From Mucilaginibacter sp. 14171R-50 (GTDB taxonomy: Bacteria > Bacteroidota > Bacteroidia > Sphingobacteriales > Sphingobacteriaceae), in NCBI RefSeq assembly GCF_010093045.1, contig NZ_CP048115.1, forward strand, positions 496,001 through 560,000: 64,000 bases of DNA, read 5' to 3'. Of the stretch, positions 16,273 to 25,975 are shown one piece after another. The notes beneath the pieces are model-generated. The model searched no databases, was not told where the DNA came from, and saw nothing but the letters and a program-made list of their open reading frames with translations. Position 1 is the first letter of the stretch. The number at the start of each line of letters is the position of its first letter. The translations under genes were made by a program, and so were the position numbers.

Positions 16273-18837
16273 TTACAACGCCGGGCTTTCCTTATTCTGC
16301 AGTTCGGCTACATTGCCCCCACGCCCTTTAGCATCAAACGCGCGGAATTTTACAATGCCATTGGCATTTACCGGTCCGGTATAAACCGGGCTGCCGGCAT
16401 CCGGCTCTTTACCGTTGGTGGTGTAACGTATGGTCATGCCGGGGAACTGGATATTGCTGTAATATTTCCCATCCTGCAACACCACCCCCGGTTTAGGGAT
16501 GCGGAAGTTGTACCCGTCGTTATAGTAAGCCAGGCGCGGCAGCTCGCGCTTGCCCAAAATATTCAGAAATTTGCTCCAGTCCTGGTTGTAAAGTTCCCGG
16601 GCTTTAGTGGTGTCGCGTTCGGTAGCCCAGGCCGGGTCCTTAGCCCAGGCGCGCTCGGCTAAACCTGTCAGTTTAGGGAATATCATGTAATCCATACGCT
16701 CCGCGCTCTTTACGGTTTCGCCCCAAAGCGCACCCTGCAGGCCTATAATGTTGGTTTTGCCATAATCGGTAAGGCGTTGCTTGCCTAAAAACAAATTGCG
16801 GTTGATAGGGAGGCCGTTCTTGTCAACATCTGCATTTTTAAAGTAATCGTAAGGGATAAACGAGAAAAATTTATCGATCCCTAAGAACGCGCCCCAATAA
16901 TAGCCCGGCTCATCAAACGATTTGTAGTTGGCCATATCAAAATACAGGTTGGTTACACAGGTAAGTACCGTTTTGTAGCCCCCGTTTGCCAGCTTGTACG
17001 CCAGGTCTTCCTGCCCGTCGCCCAGTACGTTATTCCAAACATCAACCTGCATTTTTTCGCCTAAGAACTGCGGGTTGGGCACATAGGTAGCCTGCCCGTC
17101 AACAGCGGTTTTACGCAGGGCCATTTCTTCCCAGCCCGACAGGGTGATGTTGCGTTTCTTTAAAATATCATTTACCCTGCCATAAAAGTAGTACCACAGG
17201 TCGCCGGTATTTTGTATTGCCGGGTTGCTGGCCTTTAGGGCCAGGTAGGCGGGCGATTGCTCCCAAACACCTGCAGGCACTTCATCTCCGCCAAAATGTA
17301 TGGCGGGCAGCGGCGCACCGGCGTCTTTGTACATATTTACCAGGTCGCCAACAACGGTTTCAATATAGTTATAAGTGGACGGCAGGGCCACATCTATTAC
17401 ATTATCATTCCAATATTGCACCGAACGGTAGGTCGACTTATCGTTCATATCGCGCAGCAGGGTACGTTCGGCACCGGCTTTATCGCCAGCCGCCATCAAT
17501 CGTTGGTAACGGGCATCCATGGCTTTGATAGATGCACGGGCATGGCCCGGGGTCTCTATCTCGGGCAATACGGTAACGTGGCGCTCAGTAGCATATTTCA
17601 ATATCTCGATATAATCCGCCCTGGTATAAAACCCGGTTCCGGCGGTATTGGTAAAATCGGGACCGGAACCATGCGAGGCAGGCAGGAAGGTTTTGCTGTC
17701 CAGCGTATGCCCGCGTTTGGAGCCTACCGCGGTTAGTTCGGGTAACGACGGTATCTCTATGCGCCAGCCCTCATCGTCGGTCAGGTGCAGGTGCAGGGTA
17801 TTTAGCTTGTAAACGGCCATCAGGTTTATGAGCTTTAGCACCTGTTGCTTGCTTTGAAAATTACGGGCAACATCCAGCATCACCGCGCGGTAGGGGAAGC
17901 GGGGCTCATCCTTAACGTTCATGCAGGGCACAGGGATATTTGCCTGCGGCTTCATCCATGGCGAGGCGGAAATAGATGTTTTAAACGACTGTATACCATA
18001 GAACAAACCCGCAGGAGTTGATGCCGCTATAGTCATTTCATCAGGGGTAACAGTTAACGTATAGGCTTCCGCGCCAAGGCTGGCATCCTTTTTAAATATG
18101 ATCTTCTTAGCCTTAGACGTCCCTTTTAATTTGCTGCCCAAAAGTTTCTCTATCCCTGTTATAAAGTAAGCTTTCTCTTTGGCAAAAAGCAGATCGCTTA
18201 TCAGGGTAACGGCATTGGTAATTATAAAAGCACCCGGGTTTTCGGTATAGTTAAGGGGCGTCGGGATAATTTTTTGCAGCTGCGATGCAGGGATGTCTTG
18301 TATAATTTTGTTTTGGTTGTAGAGTATCTCCGGGGTTATCAGCCCCTGGTAATTTGGGGTATAAGGTTTAACAGTGAAATCGCCGGGCAGGTGGCCTTTG
18401 GCGGGTTCGGCATCCCATACAAAATATGGGCCTTCAATGGCATCGGTGAAGTTCACTACAATGGCCTCACAAACATAGTCGATACGGGTGCTTTCACCAG
18501 GCTTTACCTCCCTGAATTTATCATTTGGGGTGATGCTGTATAAGTCGCCGTTTACCTGCTGTATCTTTGCATTGCCGCTAACGGCATCAGCGGTAAAATT
18601 GCGCGATGAGTTAAAATAGATCTTCCATCCGTTGGCGGGTAAAGTTTGTTTCCCGGTATTTGTAATGGTTAAACCGGTGAGTGCTTCTTGTTTGTTGTGA
18701 TAGTTATTATCAATAACTTCCCAACTCAGGCGCAGGTTTTTTACATCAAAATCCGGCACGCCGGCCATAACTGCCACAGCACTAAAATTTACTGTAACAA
18801 AAAATATCAGGGTAATAAAACGTCGCATCAGGATCAT
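16273..18837 (-). CDS. Beta-N-acetylhexosaminidase (GH20), secreted
   Basis: Exported exo-hexosaminidase of 854 aa that removes terminal GlcNAc or GalNAc from chitin oligomers or glycoconjugates. A signal peptide (residues 1-25) is followed by an N-terminal chitobiase carbohydrate-binding domain (about 30-180), a GH20b domain (about 190-315) and the catalytic barrel (about 315-740) with HLHLTDDEGWRIEIPSLP, the catalytic pair in HFGGDEVPAG and WDN-type substrate residues. A chitobiase C-terminal domain with IRYTTNGKEPDAGSPVYTGP ends it. The four-domain layout is complete. It is alone in its transcription unit, with a TATATTTA-like promoter sequence just upstream. Substrate specificity is inferred from the family. 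Confidence 0.95.
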   Translation of the reverse strand: MILMRRFITLIFFVTVNFSAVAVMAGVPDFDVKNLRLSWEVIDNNYHNKQEALTGLTITNTGKQTLPANGWKIYFNSSRNFTADAVSGNAKIQQVNGDLYSITPNDKFREVKPGESTRIDYVCEAIVVNFTDAIEGPYFVWDAEPAKGHLPGDFTVKPYTPNYQGLITPEILYNQNKIIQDIPASQLQKIIPTPLNYTENPGAFIITNAVTLISDLLFAKEKAYFITGIEKLLGSKLKGTSKAKKIIFKKDASLGAEAYTLTVTPDEMTIAASTPAGLFYGIQSFKTSISASPWMKPQANIPVPCMNVKDEPRFPYRAVMLDVARNFQSKQQVLKLINLMAVYKLNTLHLHLTDDEGWRIEIPSLPELTAVGSKRGHTLDSKTFLPASHGSGPDFTNTAGTGFYTRADYIEILKYATERHVTVLPEIETPGHARASIKAMDARYQRLMAAGDKAGAERTLLRDMNDKSTYRSVQYWNDNVIDVALPSTYNYIETVVGDLVNMYKDAGAPLPAIHFGGDEVPAGVWEQSPAYLALKASNPAIQNTGDLWYYFYGRVNDILKKRNITLSGWEEMALRKTAVDGQATYVPNPQFLGEKMQVDVWNNVLGDGQEDLAYKLANGGYKTVLTCVTNLYFDMANYKSFDEPGYYWGAFLGIDKFFSFIPYDYFKNADVDKNGLPINRNLFLGKQRLTDYGKTNIIGLQGALWGETVKSAERMDYMIFPKLTGLAERAWAKDPAWATERDTTKARELYNQDWSKFLNILGKRELPRLAYYNDGYNFRIPKPGVVLQDGKYYSNIQFPGMTIRYTTNGKEPDAGSPVYTGPVNANGIVKFRAFDAKGRGGNVAELQNKESPAL

Positions 18838-18899
18838 ATTTAGGTTTATACCGTAAATATAATCAATTTAAGATGTGGAAATACTTTTTAAAATATTTT

Positions 18900-19826
18900 T
18901 TAAAGTGCGAACTTTATCCAGCCATGACCCTCATAGCCAAACGCGAATTGTTTGGTATGGATGATCTCCGCCAATATTTCCAGTGAGTCGACTATCCGCG
19001 GGCCCGGGCGATTAAAAAAGTGGTTTCCATCAACTATATAGATCCGGTTGTTCTTCACAGCTTTTAGATCGGTAAAGCCAGGTTGTTCCAATAGTATATT
19101 GATCTCGCTCATGGTTCGCTCAATGGCGAAGCCGCATGGCATCAGCAGGATAATTTCAGGGTCGCTTTCGCGGATATCATCCCAGCTTACATAGGGCGAA
19201 TGTTTGCCTGCCTGGGCTAGTACAGGTGTACCTCCGGCAATATCAACCAGTTCAGGTATCCAGTTGCCCGATATCATTAAGGGCTCCAGCCACTCGATGC
19301 ATGCAATGGTGGGCTTATTCTCCATAAACTTAAGCTTATGACGAATAATGTCGACACGTTCGTTCAGATCTTCCAGTAAGCGCTCGCCTGTTGCCTCAAC
19401 ACTAAGGGTCTTGGCAACGGTACCTATATCGGTAAATATATCGTCGAGGCTGTTAGGTTGCAGGGAGATGATATGCGCCTGCTTGCCCAGGTAATTCTCC
19501 AGGGCCTGTTCCACCTCTGGCAATGATACCGCGCAAACATCACACTGCGCCTGGGTGATCACCAAATCGGGCGAAAGCTGTTTGATCACTTCGCGCTTTA
19601 CAGTATAAACCGATAAAGCATCGGCCAGTATCTCTTTTACTTTCGCGTCGATATCGGCGCTGCTTAAGCCATCAGGAAGGTTAGCTTCAGAGCAAACGGG
19701 CAGCGTTTTTATACTATCGGGATAATCGCATTCGTGCGAGCGGCCAACCAGGTTGGTTTCTAATCCAAGGGCACAAACTATCTCGGTTGCTGCAGGTAAT
19801 AACGAAACTATTTTTTGATCAGACAT
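18900..19826 (-). CDS. BtuF-like cobalamin-binding protein without signal peptide
   Basis: 308-aa protein of the type III periplasmic-binding (BtuF/FecB) fold. The start MSDQKIVSLLPAATEIVCALG goes directly into the first beta-strand, so no signal peptide or lipobox is present and it should be cytoplasmic. Conserved items include GRSHECDYP (His31), TQAQCDVCAVS (Cys95, Cys98), and CIEWLEPLMISGNWIPELVDIAGG. Such signal-less members are commonly annotated as cobalamin-binding proteins; corrinoid handling or a non-transport role is possible. No transporter genes adjoin it. It is divergent from the LysE gene. Confidence 0.8.
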   Translation of the reverse strand: MSDQKIVSLLPAATEIVCALGLETNLVGRSHECDYPDSIKTLPVCSEANLPDGLSSADIDAKVKEILADALSVYTVKREVIKQLSPDLVITQAQCDVCAVSLPEVEQALENYLGKQAHIISLQPNSLDDIFTDIGTVAKTLSVEATGERLLEDLNERVDIIRHKLKFMENKPTIACIEWLEPLMISGNWIPELVDIAGGTPVLAQAGKHSPYVSWDDIRESDPEIILLMPCGFAIERTMSEINILLEQPGFTDLKAVKNNRIYIVDGNHFFNRPGPRIVDSLEILAEIIHTKQFAFGYEGHGWIKFAL

Positions 19827-19837
19827 ATCTTCAGTTC

Positions 19838-19856
19838 GCAGTTTTAAGTTTGCAGT
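19838..19856. repeat. 19-nt word shared with the gmk 3' end
   Basis: A 19-nt sequence GCAGTTTTAAGTTTGCAGT, found again identically at 34253-34271. The same spacer carries the inverse word ACTGCAAACTGC at 19957-19968. Both frame the divergent BtuF-like/LysE promoter region. Confidence 0.85.
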
Positions 19857-19994
19857 TGCATTGGTTTATGCCTATGTCGCTACTCTAATAATTGCGCTGC
19901 AAATATGCGAAATATAGGGCAATGTTGTTAGCATTAGAAGTATTGCATCCCAGCCCACTGCAAACTGCTCACTGCATTATTATCCTTTTAATAT

Positions 19995-20002
19995 TACCTT
20001 TG
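19995..20002 (+). promoter_or_regulatory. -7 element TACCTTTG before the LysE gene
   Basis: Exact TAnnTTTG match ending 5 nt before the ATG at 20008, which would give a leaderless or near-leaderless transcript. Confidence 0.6.
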
Positions 20003-20007
20003 CGCAG

Positions 20008-20628
20008 ATGATCATCCTCACCTTTTTTATCGGGATAATTGCCAACTTTATTGGCTATGTGCCGCCCGGTAACATCAATCTTACGCTGGTGCAGGTAGCT
20101 ATAAACAGGGGGTTAAAACAAGCGCTCAGGTTTATTATCGCTTTTTCCTGTGTCGAATTCTTTTTTACCTATGTTGTGATGCAGGGCGCCAAATGGCTTT
20201 CGGAACAAGTACGGCTGGATACGATCATAGATTGGATTATGATAGCGCTTTTCAGCACCTTAGGGTACATCACCTGGAAAAATCGCAACAATCCGCCCAA
20301 AACCACCTACAGCCCACACGCAAGCGTTAAGTACGGTATACTGCTCGGCTTTTTAAACCCTGTACAAATACCTTTCTGGATGGTCACAGGCACCTACCTT
20401 ATCACCCACCAATGGATAGCCGACGGCTGGTTCGAGTTAATTGTTTTTAGCCTGGGCTCGGCAGCGGGAGCGTTTTTAGCGCTGTTCCTTTACGCCAAAT
20501 TTGCGGGTTATGTACAAAAACGCTTTGAACTAAGCACCAGGGTAATTGATACCGCTATAGCCATATTGTTTTTTGCATTTGCAGCTTACCATATTTGTAA
20601 GCAGGTTTACCTGGTATGGTTTAAATGA
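20008..20628 (+). CDS. LysE family translocator
   Basis: Inner-membrane exporter of the LysE/RhtB superfamily, 206 aa with about six hydrophobic helices. The N-terminal segment FIGYVPPGNINLTLVQVAINRGLKQALRF contains the family signature (PPGN in place of PGP with Gly-rich spacing) and the second half has GILLGFLNPVQIPFWMVTGTYL, with the conserved NP. Members export amino acids or related small solutes; the substrate here is not known. It is monocistronic, divergent from the BtuF-like gene and convergent with the DUF2157 gene. Confidence 0.87.
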   Translation: MIILTFFIGIIANFIGYVPPGNINLTLVQVAINRGLKQALRFIIAFSCVEFFFTYVVMQGAKWLSEQVRLDTIIDWIMIALFSTLGYITWKNRNNPPKTTYSPHASVKYGILLGFLNPVQIPFWMVTGTYLITHQWIADGWFELIVFSLGSAAGAFLALFLYAKFAGYVQKRFELSTRVIDTAIAILFFAFAAYHICKQVYLVWFK

Positions 20629-20670
20629 TCAAGCTTAAAAATTATGCGATTACCCTTCCGCTTCGCCTGC

Positions 20671-21732
20671 CTAAGAGGTTTTGACATTAATGTTCCATAT
20701 CTTTTCTGCCTTCCGTCCAACAAGCCAGAACGACAGCGCGAGTATTGAAAAAAACAAAGTTTTATTGGTGTTTTCCCAAAAATATTCGAAGTATTTTGTG
20801 TAGAGGAATATGATCAGGAAGGTGATGCCAAATTCGCGGGCTACTACGTCCTTATATTTTAACCCATATAGCATGAACACCCCTGCCACTACCACCGCTA
20901 TAATGCCCCAATAGAACAAACTGATCTGCTTGATCTGCCACCAAACATCAAGGCTGCCGTAATTGCCAAATATGCTGAGCAACCAAAGCGACATGAAAAG
21001 GTACAGCATCCCCACTACGTAGGTAAGCTCCCAAAAGTAGGCAAACCACTTTCTACCCTTCATTAAGTAGCAGGCCCCTACCAGCAACAGCCCAAACAGC
21101 ACAAAACGCAGCGGGTAATTCATCCCTAAAAAGTACATAGCCCAGTTGGTTTGGTAACCCGTTTCGGTGCCGAACCAGCTACCCAGCGATACCAGTGCAA
21201 ATAGCCATATCAGCCTTGACGACATACGGCGCGCTAAAAAGCCGTACACAAACACCGATACCAGAAACAAAAGCGAGTAGTGCCCCGACCGGTTATCGAA
21301 CGTTTTGCCTAAATAAGCTATGCAACATGCCGTAAACAGCACACCGGTAAATATTACCGCTTCGTTACTGAATATTTTTTCGGGGTAAAGTTTTTCGCGC
21401 CGGCGGCCTATGTAGAACAAGCCGGCGGCCATAGCGCCCGAAAGGATAGCGATAACAATATCGGGCGTATCGTAAAGCTGCTTTATCCAATTGATAACTG
21501 CATCATCAACAATTAGGGAGCCAATGGCTATAGCCCCGCAGAAAAGCGCCACCCAAATGCTGTATTTGGCCAGGCGCATCCAATCAAACCCCTTTATTTC
21601 GTATGAATCGCGAAGTTTGCCGGCCTGAGTGGCATCTATCAGCCGGTGCTTTTCCCAATGCGTAATGGTATCGTTCAAAAACTCACTTTCCTGCCTGTCG
21701 ATGTTTAATTTAGCCATAGCTTGCTGATGCAC
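20671..21732 (-). CDS. DUF2157 domain membrane protein
   Basis: 353-aa inner-membrane protein. A cytoplasmic N-terminal region of about 60 residues (IDRQESEFLNDTITHWEKHRLIDATQAGKLRDSY) matches the DUF2157 family; about ten hydrophobic helices follow. No catalytic motif is visible and function is unknown. ATG 21717 (MAKLNIDRQ) is an alternative start five codons in. It is downstream of ribF with a spacer of about 100 bp on the same strand, so may or may not be part of that operon. Confidence 0.8.
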   Translation of the reverse strand: MHQQAMAKLNIDRQESEFLNDTITHWEKHRLIDATQAGKLRDSYEIKGFDWMRLAKYSIWVALFCGAIAIGSLIVDDAVINWIKQLYDTPDIVIAILSGAMAAGLFYIGRRREKLYPEKIFSNEAVIFTGVLFTACCIAYLGKTFDNRSGHYSLLFLVSVFVYGFLARRMSSRLIWLFALVSLGSWFGTETGYQTNWAMYFLGMNYPLRFVLFGLLLVGACYLMKGRKWFAYFWELTYVVGMLYLFMSLWLLSIFGNYGSLDVWWQIKQISLFYWGIIAVVVAGVFMLYGLKYKDVVAREFGITFLIIFLYTKYFEYFWENTNKTLFFSILALSFWLVGRKAEKIWNINVKTS

Positions 21733-21831
21733 TAATTTAGCGCAATAGGTTTAATTAACAATGTTAATGCACAGTAATTGTTGCGCTTGCTGCAAGAAAA
21801 ATAAATGTTAATTATGAAAATGCGGTGAAAA

Positions 21832-22782
21832 CTATGTGTTGAACTGAGGGCGATCGATAATCAGCAGGGCCTGCACATCTTCTTTGTCTTTCCCCAACTG
21901 TACAACCAGTTCTTCCAGTGATGCGAACTTGATATCGCCGCGTATAAAGTGCAAAAATTCCATGCGCACCTGCTGGTTGTATATCTCGGCATTAAAATCG
22001 AAGATATTAACTTCAATATTGCGCGCCATGCCATTTACGGTTGGGCGGTGGCCTATGTAGGCCATGCCGGTATATTCTTTACCCGCTACTATTACTTTAA
22101 CAGCGAAGATGCCGTCGGCAGGTATCAGCTTATAACTTTCTTCGATAAGCAGATTAGCGGTGGGGTAACCCAGTTCGCGGCCTAACTGGTCGCCGCGGAT
22201 AACCTTGCCGGTGATAAAAAAAAGATATCCCAGGCACTCATTTGCAATACGGATATCGTTTGCAAGCAGTGCGGTACGTATACGGGTAGAACTTATGGCT
22301 ACATCGTTTATATCCTGCTCGGGTATCTCCACCACTTCAAAACCGTAAACCGGCGCCAGTTCAAGCAAATCGCCCAGGCCGCCCTGCCGGTCTTTACCAA
22401 AACGGTGATCGTATCCAATAACAATGGTTTTAGTGCCAATTTTATTTACCAGCACATCGCGGATATAGCCCTCGGCACTTTGGTTGGAGAAATCCCTTGA
22501 GAACGGCGTAATAATTAAATGGTCGACGCCCAATTGGTCAAGCAGTCCGGCCTTCTCATTTATAGTGTTAATGAGTTTAAGGCTTTCATCCTCGGGATGC
22601 AAGATCATGCGCGGATGCGGGAAGAAAGTAAGGATAACCGTTTCACCATCCGTGGCTGCAGCCAATTCTTTTATGCGCGATATGATCTTACGGTGCCCAA
22701 TATGCACTCCATCAAAAGTGCCGATAGTGACAACGGCATTTTTAACAGGCTTAAATTCATCAATATGATGGTATATCTTCAT
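21832..22782 (-). CDS. ribF: Bifunctional riboflavin kinase / FAD synthetase
   Basis: Makes FMN and then FAD from riboflavin. N-terminal nucleotidyltransferase domain with TIGTFDGVHIGHRKII (residues 20-35), FFPHPRMIL, GYDHRFGKDRQGG and the ISSTRIRTALL segment; C-terminal riboflavin kinase domain with GKVIRGDQLGRELGYPTANL and GMAYIGHRPTVNG. 316 aa is the usual size. It follows truB by 73 bp and carries its own -7 element (TACCTTTG on the minus strand, 22791-22798), 8 nt before the ATG. No FMN riboswitch fits in the short upstream spacer. Confidence 0.97.
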   Translation of the reverse strand: MKIYHHIDEFKPVKNAVVTIGTFDGVHIGHRKIISRIKELAAATDGETVILTFFPHPRMILHPEDESLKLINTINEKAGLLDQLGVDHLIITPFSRDFSNQSAEGYIRDVLVNKIGTKTIVIGYDHRFGKDRQGGLGDLLELAPVYGFEVVEIPEQDINDVAISSTRIRTALLANDIRIANECLGYLFFITGKVIRGDQLGRELGYPTANLLIEESYKLIPADGIFAVKVIVAGKEYTGMAYIGHRPTVNGMARNIEVNIFDFNAEIYNQQVRMEFLHFIRGDIKFASLEELVVQLGKDKEDVQALLIIDRPQFNT

Positions 22783-22790
22783 TTATTGAG

Positions 22791-22822
22791 CAAAGGTAAA
22801 AGGAGAAAACTAAAAGGAGAAA
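22791..22822 (-). promoter_or_regulatory. ribF promoter element and AAAAGGAGAAA direct repeat
   Basis: CAAAGGTA at 22791-22798 reads TACCTTTG on the minus strand, 8 nt before the ribF ATG. Next to it the 11-mer AAAAGGAGAAA occurs twice (22798-22808 and 22812-22822), another short-word repeat. Confidence 0.6.
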
Positions 22823-22855
22823 GTTTTTTGCCTGCTGTGTGTAAAGATGTTGCGA

Positions 22856-23569
22856 TCAACCATTATCCGGGAATTCGGCCGCTTTTAATTCTCTGATAGT
22901 GTTTACTAACGCTAGTATCTCATGCGCATCCTCAATACGGTAATTACCGCTGCGGGTACGCCTTAAACGCGATAGGTATGCCCCGTTATTCAACGCCGCG
23001 CCAAAATCGTTCACCAGCGAGCGGATGTAAGTGCCTTTGCTGCAAACCACTCTGAAATCAACCTCGGGCAATTCTATGCGGGTTATCCCAAATTCGGTTA
23101 TGGTAACATTGCGCAGCTTCAGTTCCACTTCTTCGCCGCGGCGGGCTTTTTCGTACAGGCGTTCGCCATCAACTTTTATGGCCGAGTGCGCCGGCGGATA
23201 TTGTTGTATATCGCCAATAAACTGCGCGCAGGCGGCCTTTATTTGTTCTTCAGTAAGATGGCTTATTTCAAATCGTCGCTCCGGTTCGCTTTCCAAATCG
23301 TACGTTGGGGTGGTCGATCCGAGCACCATGGTACCTGTGTATTCCTTTTCTTCGGCCTGGAAGGTATCTATCTGCTTGGTCATTTTACCGGTGCAAACAA
23401 TGAGCAGGCCGGTAGCTAACGGATCGAGCGTGCCGGCATGGCCCACCTTTAGCTTTAACGGCTTAAAGGCGTTGCGCAGCTTGCCCACCACATCAAAGCT
23501 GGTCCACTTGTAGGGTTTGTTGATAAGAAGGAGCTGCCCGTCGGCAAATTGTTGTATGGAATTGAACAT
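22856..23569 (-). CDS. truB: tRNA pseudouridine(55) synthase
   Basis: Converts U55 of the tRNA T-loop to pseudouridine. 237 aa with LLINKPYKWTSFDVVGKLR at the N-terminus and the catalytic aspartate in VGHAGTLDPLATGLL (about residue 48); GERLYEKARRGEEV and CSKGTYIRSLVNDFG are also diagnostic. Short form without a C-terminal PUA domain, as is usual in Bacteroidota. Lies between uppP and ribF in a minus-strand group; spacers are about 75 bp on each side. Confidence 0.96.
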   Translation of the reverse strand: MFNSIQQFADGQLLLINKPYKWTSFDVVGKLRNAFKPLKLKVGHAGTLDPLATGLLIVCTGKMTKQIDTFQAEEKEYTGTMVLGSTTPTYDLESEPERRFEISHLTEEQIKAACAQFIGDIQQYPPAHSAIKVDGERLYEKARRGEEVELKLRNVTITEFGITRIELPEVDFRVVCSKGTYIRSLVNDFGAALNNGAYLSRLRRTRSGNYRIEDAHEILALVNTIRELKAAEFPDNG

Positions 23570-23644
23570 GTTAACCGCGGTTAAACGGATTTATCTGATT
23601 AAGGAATTCTTGTGACCGAATCAAGTAGATTAAGTCAATCCCGG

Positions 23645-24442
23645 TTATATCACCTGTAAATTGTGGCCGCTTAGGTAAAGGATAATGATCACTCCGCCTA
23701 CTAATATACGGTACCAGCCAAAAAGCTGAAAACCGCGGCGCTCTAAAAAGGTGATAAATGTTTTAATAGCCAGCAGGGCTACCAAAAATGCTATAATGTT
23801 GCCAATGGCCAGCAATTTGATTTCTTCGCCGGTAAAAACGTGACCGTCCTTATAAATAAAATCGTATAATTTTTTGGCGGTGGCGGCAAACATGGTAGGT
23901 ACAGCTAAAAAGAACGAAAACTCGGCAGCGGCCTTGCGGCTTAGCTTTTGGCTCATACCCCCTACAATAGTGGCAGCAGAGCGCGATGTACCGGGTATCA
24001 TGGCCAGGCACTGGAAAAAACCGATCTTTAAGGCGGTTAAATAGCTTATCTCTTTCTCCTCTTTAATATCCGGCTTGTTAAACCACTTGTCTACAAAGAG
24101 CAGAATGATACCACCTATAAATAGGGTAATACCTACGGTTAAGGCACTCTCTAACAAAGCATCTATTTTTTTACTGAATAGCAGGCCAAATATCGCAGCC
24201 GGTATAAACGCCACAACAAGCTTATAGTAAAAATTGATAGATTGAAAAAAGCGTTTGAAGTAAAGCACCACTACAGAAAGTATGGCCCCTAACTGTATGG
24301 CAATGGTAAATAACTTTACGAAATCATCGCTTTGGATGCCCATTACCGATGAAGCGATGATCATATGCCCGGTTGATGATACCGGCAAAAACTCCGTGAG
24401 CCCCTCAATTATCGCCAGGACAATTACGTGTAGTATGTTCAT
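23645..24442 (-). CDS. uppP: Undecaprenyl-diphosphatase
   Basis: Inner-membrane phosphatase that recycles undecaprenyl diphosphate to the lipid carrier used for peptidoglycan and O-antigen, and confers bacitracin tolerance. 265 aa, about eight hydrophobic helices. The BacA signatures are complete: [18 protein letters not shown] (residues 12-29) and the second motif [16 protein letters not shown]. Its ATG overlaps the DUF3098 stop by one base (TAATG), so it is coupled to the cell-division group. It consumes the same isoprenoid pool fed by ispH. Confidence 0.97.
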   Translation of the reverse strand: MNILHVIVLAIIEGLTEFLPVSSTGHMIIASSVMGIQSDDFVKLFTIAIQLGAILSVVVLYFKRFFQSINFYYKLVVAFIPAAIFGLLFSKKIDALLESALTVGITLFIGGIILLFVDKWFNKPDIKEEKEISYLTALKIGFFQCLAMIPGTSRSAATIVGGMSQKLSRKAAAEFSFFLAVPTMFAATAKKLYDFIYKDGHVFTGEEIKLLAIGNIIAFLVALLAIKTFITFLERRGFQLFGWYRILVGGVIIILYLSGHNLQVI

Positions 24443-24702
24443 TATTTAGCAGTCGGCTTTTTTAAAATGGCGTAAAAACCCAGGCCGAAACCCGCCAATA
24501 CTACAATTGGCGCTATTACAATTTTGGTTGTACTGTAAATATCCGTGGTGCCGCTCATCAGCACAAAGCCAAAGGCAACTATGGCAATGCTGATAATAAG
24601 CCATAGGTAATTGTCTTTACCGAAAATGAATTGGCCCGGGGTGGTATTGTTTACCGGGGCCTGTGTTTTACTTGCAGCTGTTTTTGTTTGTTGCAGTGGC
24701 AT
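24442..24702 (-). CDS. DUF3098 small membrane protein
   Basis: 86-aa protein with a polar N-terminus and two hydrophobic helices (about 29-48 and 57-76), matching the DUF3098 family found next to ftsX in Bacteroidota. The motif [20 protein letters not shown] starts the first helix. Function is unknown; conserved order ftsX-DUF3098-uppP suggests a role in division or envelope assembly. Translationally coupled to uppP by TAATG. Confidence 0.85.
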   Translation of the reverse strand: MPLQQTKTAASKTQAPVNNTTPGQFIFGKDNYLWLIISIAIVAFGFVLMSGTTDIYSTTKIVIAPIVVLAGFGLGFYAILKKPTAK

Positions 24703-24732
24703 ATCTTATTTTGTGATTTATTAAATTTTACC

Positions 24733-24756
24733 CGATCGCTATCGGGATAGTGATCG
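24733..24756. repeat. Imperfect palindrome between ftsX and DUF3098 genes
   Basis: CGATCGCTATC and GATAGTGATCG form a stem of 11 pairs with one mismatch and a two-base loop; it overlaps the smaller CCCGAT/ATCGGG pair. Could attenuate transcription between ftsX and the downstream genes, or be a repeat word. Confidence 0.5.
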
Positions 24757-24798
24757 GCCTTAGTTACAAATGGACTAAAGAGCCGGTGAAATAATGAA

Positions 24799-25677
24799 CT
24801 ATCTGTATAAATCGTATATCTTTAAGCGTAAAAACTTGTTGACCGCCAGGAACGTGCTAAACGCCGATATAAATATCCCCAGTATTATAATACCTATAAA
24901 CACCATCCCAAATTCGGCAGGGCTTTGCAGTATCACCAGGTCTGGTATTTGTTTATTGGCCAGGTAAAGTGTGCCAATTAATATAACAATAGATATTAGG
25001 GCGCCCAGTAACCCATGCCATATGCCGTAAAGTAAAAACGGCTTGCGTATAAAGCTTTTTGTAGCACCTACCAACTGCATTGATTTGATGAGGAAGCGCT
25101 GCGAGTAAATAGCCAGCCGGATGGTGTTATTGATGAGGGCGACTGATAATATTACAAATATACCGGCAAAGGCCAGGATAATAAGGCTGATAGAGGTAAG
25201 ATTCTGGTTCATTTGATCAACCAGTGATTGCTGATACTTCACCTCTTTAACCAATGGGTTTTTTAGTAACTGGGCCTTAAATTTTTCGATACCGGCGTTG
25301 TTGGCGTAATCTGCCTTCAGGTAAATATCAAGTGATTGCGATAGCGGGTTGTATCCTAAAAACTTTACAAAGTCTTCGCCAAGGTCCTTCTGCAAGTTGT
25401 GGGCAGCCAACTCTTTACTTACGTAAAGCGTTTGTTTTACCATGGGGTTAGCATCCAGTTGCTTTTGCAGCTGCATTACATCTGTTTCGTGGGCCGAATC
25501 GTCCATAAATATGTTCAGAACAATATTTTCCTTAACATATCTGGAGAGGTTGTTGGCATGAACCAGTATCAACCCCAGCAACCCTATCATCAATAAAACC
25601 ATGGCAATACCAAAAACGGTAGATATATATATCGTTTTGGTTTTTTTTGCCGATGCACTTGCTTCAAATTCTTCCAT
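24799..25677 (-). CDS. ftsX: Cell division protein FtsX
   Basis: Permease-like subunit of the FtsEX complex, which links septal peptidoglycan hydrolysis to the divisome. 292 aa with a cytoplasmic N-terminus, TM1 (about 20-42), a periplasmic loop (about 45-165) and three C-terminal helices separated by the SQRFLIKSMQLVGATKSFIRKPFL loop typical of FtsX. FtsE is not adjacent, as is common in Bacteroidota. It leads the group ftsX-DUF3098-uppP-truB-ribF. Start MEEFEASASAKKTK is plausible; no better ATG nearby. Confidence 0.93.
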   Translation of the reverse strand: MEEFEASASAKKTKTIYISTVFGIAMVLLMIGLLGLILVHANNLSRYVKENIVLNIFMDDSAHETDVMQLQKQLDANPMVKQTLYVSKELAAHNLQKDLGEDFVKFLGYNPLSQSLDIYLKADYANNAGIEKFKAQLLKNPLVKEVKYQQSLVDQMNQNLTSISLIILAFAGIFVILSVALINNTIRLAIYSQRFLIKSMQLVGATKSFIRKPFLLYGIWHGLLGALISIVILIGTLYLANKQIPDLVILQSPAEFGMVFIGIIILGIFISAFSTFLAVNKFLRLKIYDLYR

Positions 25678-25975
25678 ACGTTTTATAGATAGGTAACCAA
25701 TTACACTTAGTAGTTTGCGAAATTAACAAACCCTGCCTAAAGGTAAAAGTTTATAGCCGATAATTAACAATTATTAACGCATACCTGCGCTCCCGCCTCA
25801 ATTTGTCCTTATTAGGATACATTAAAATTTGCGGTTTGCCCACACGAAACATTGGTGCCACTGATCAAAAAACACCGCGCGGTTATAACAAAGTCCGGGT
25901 AATTTTAAACACCTGCCAAAATATCCCGTTAAGGCACGGCTATTGCCTGTATCTGGCCGACTACTTAATTTAAAT

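Noticed and set aside
19827..20007. Cobalamin riboswitch upstream of the BtuF-like gene
   Set aside because: No GCCACTG box or stem pattern was seen in the 181-bp spacer.
22783..22855. FMN riboswitch upstream of ribF
   Set aside because: The 73-bp spacer is too short and lacks the conserved stems; ribF is also not the usual target.
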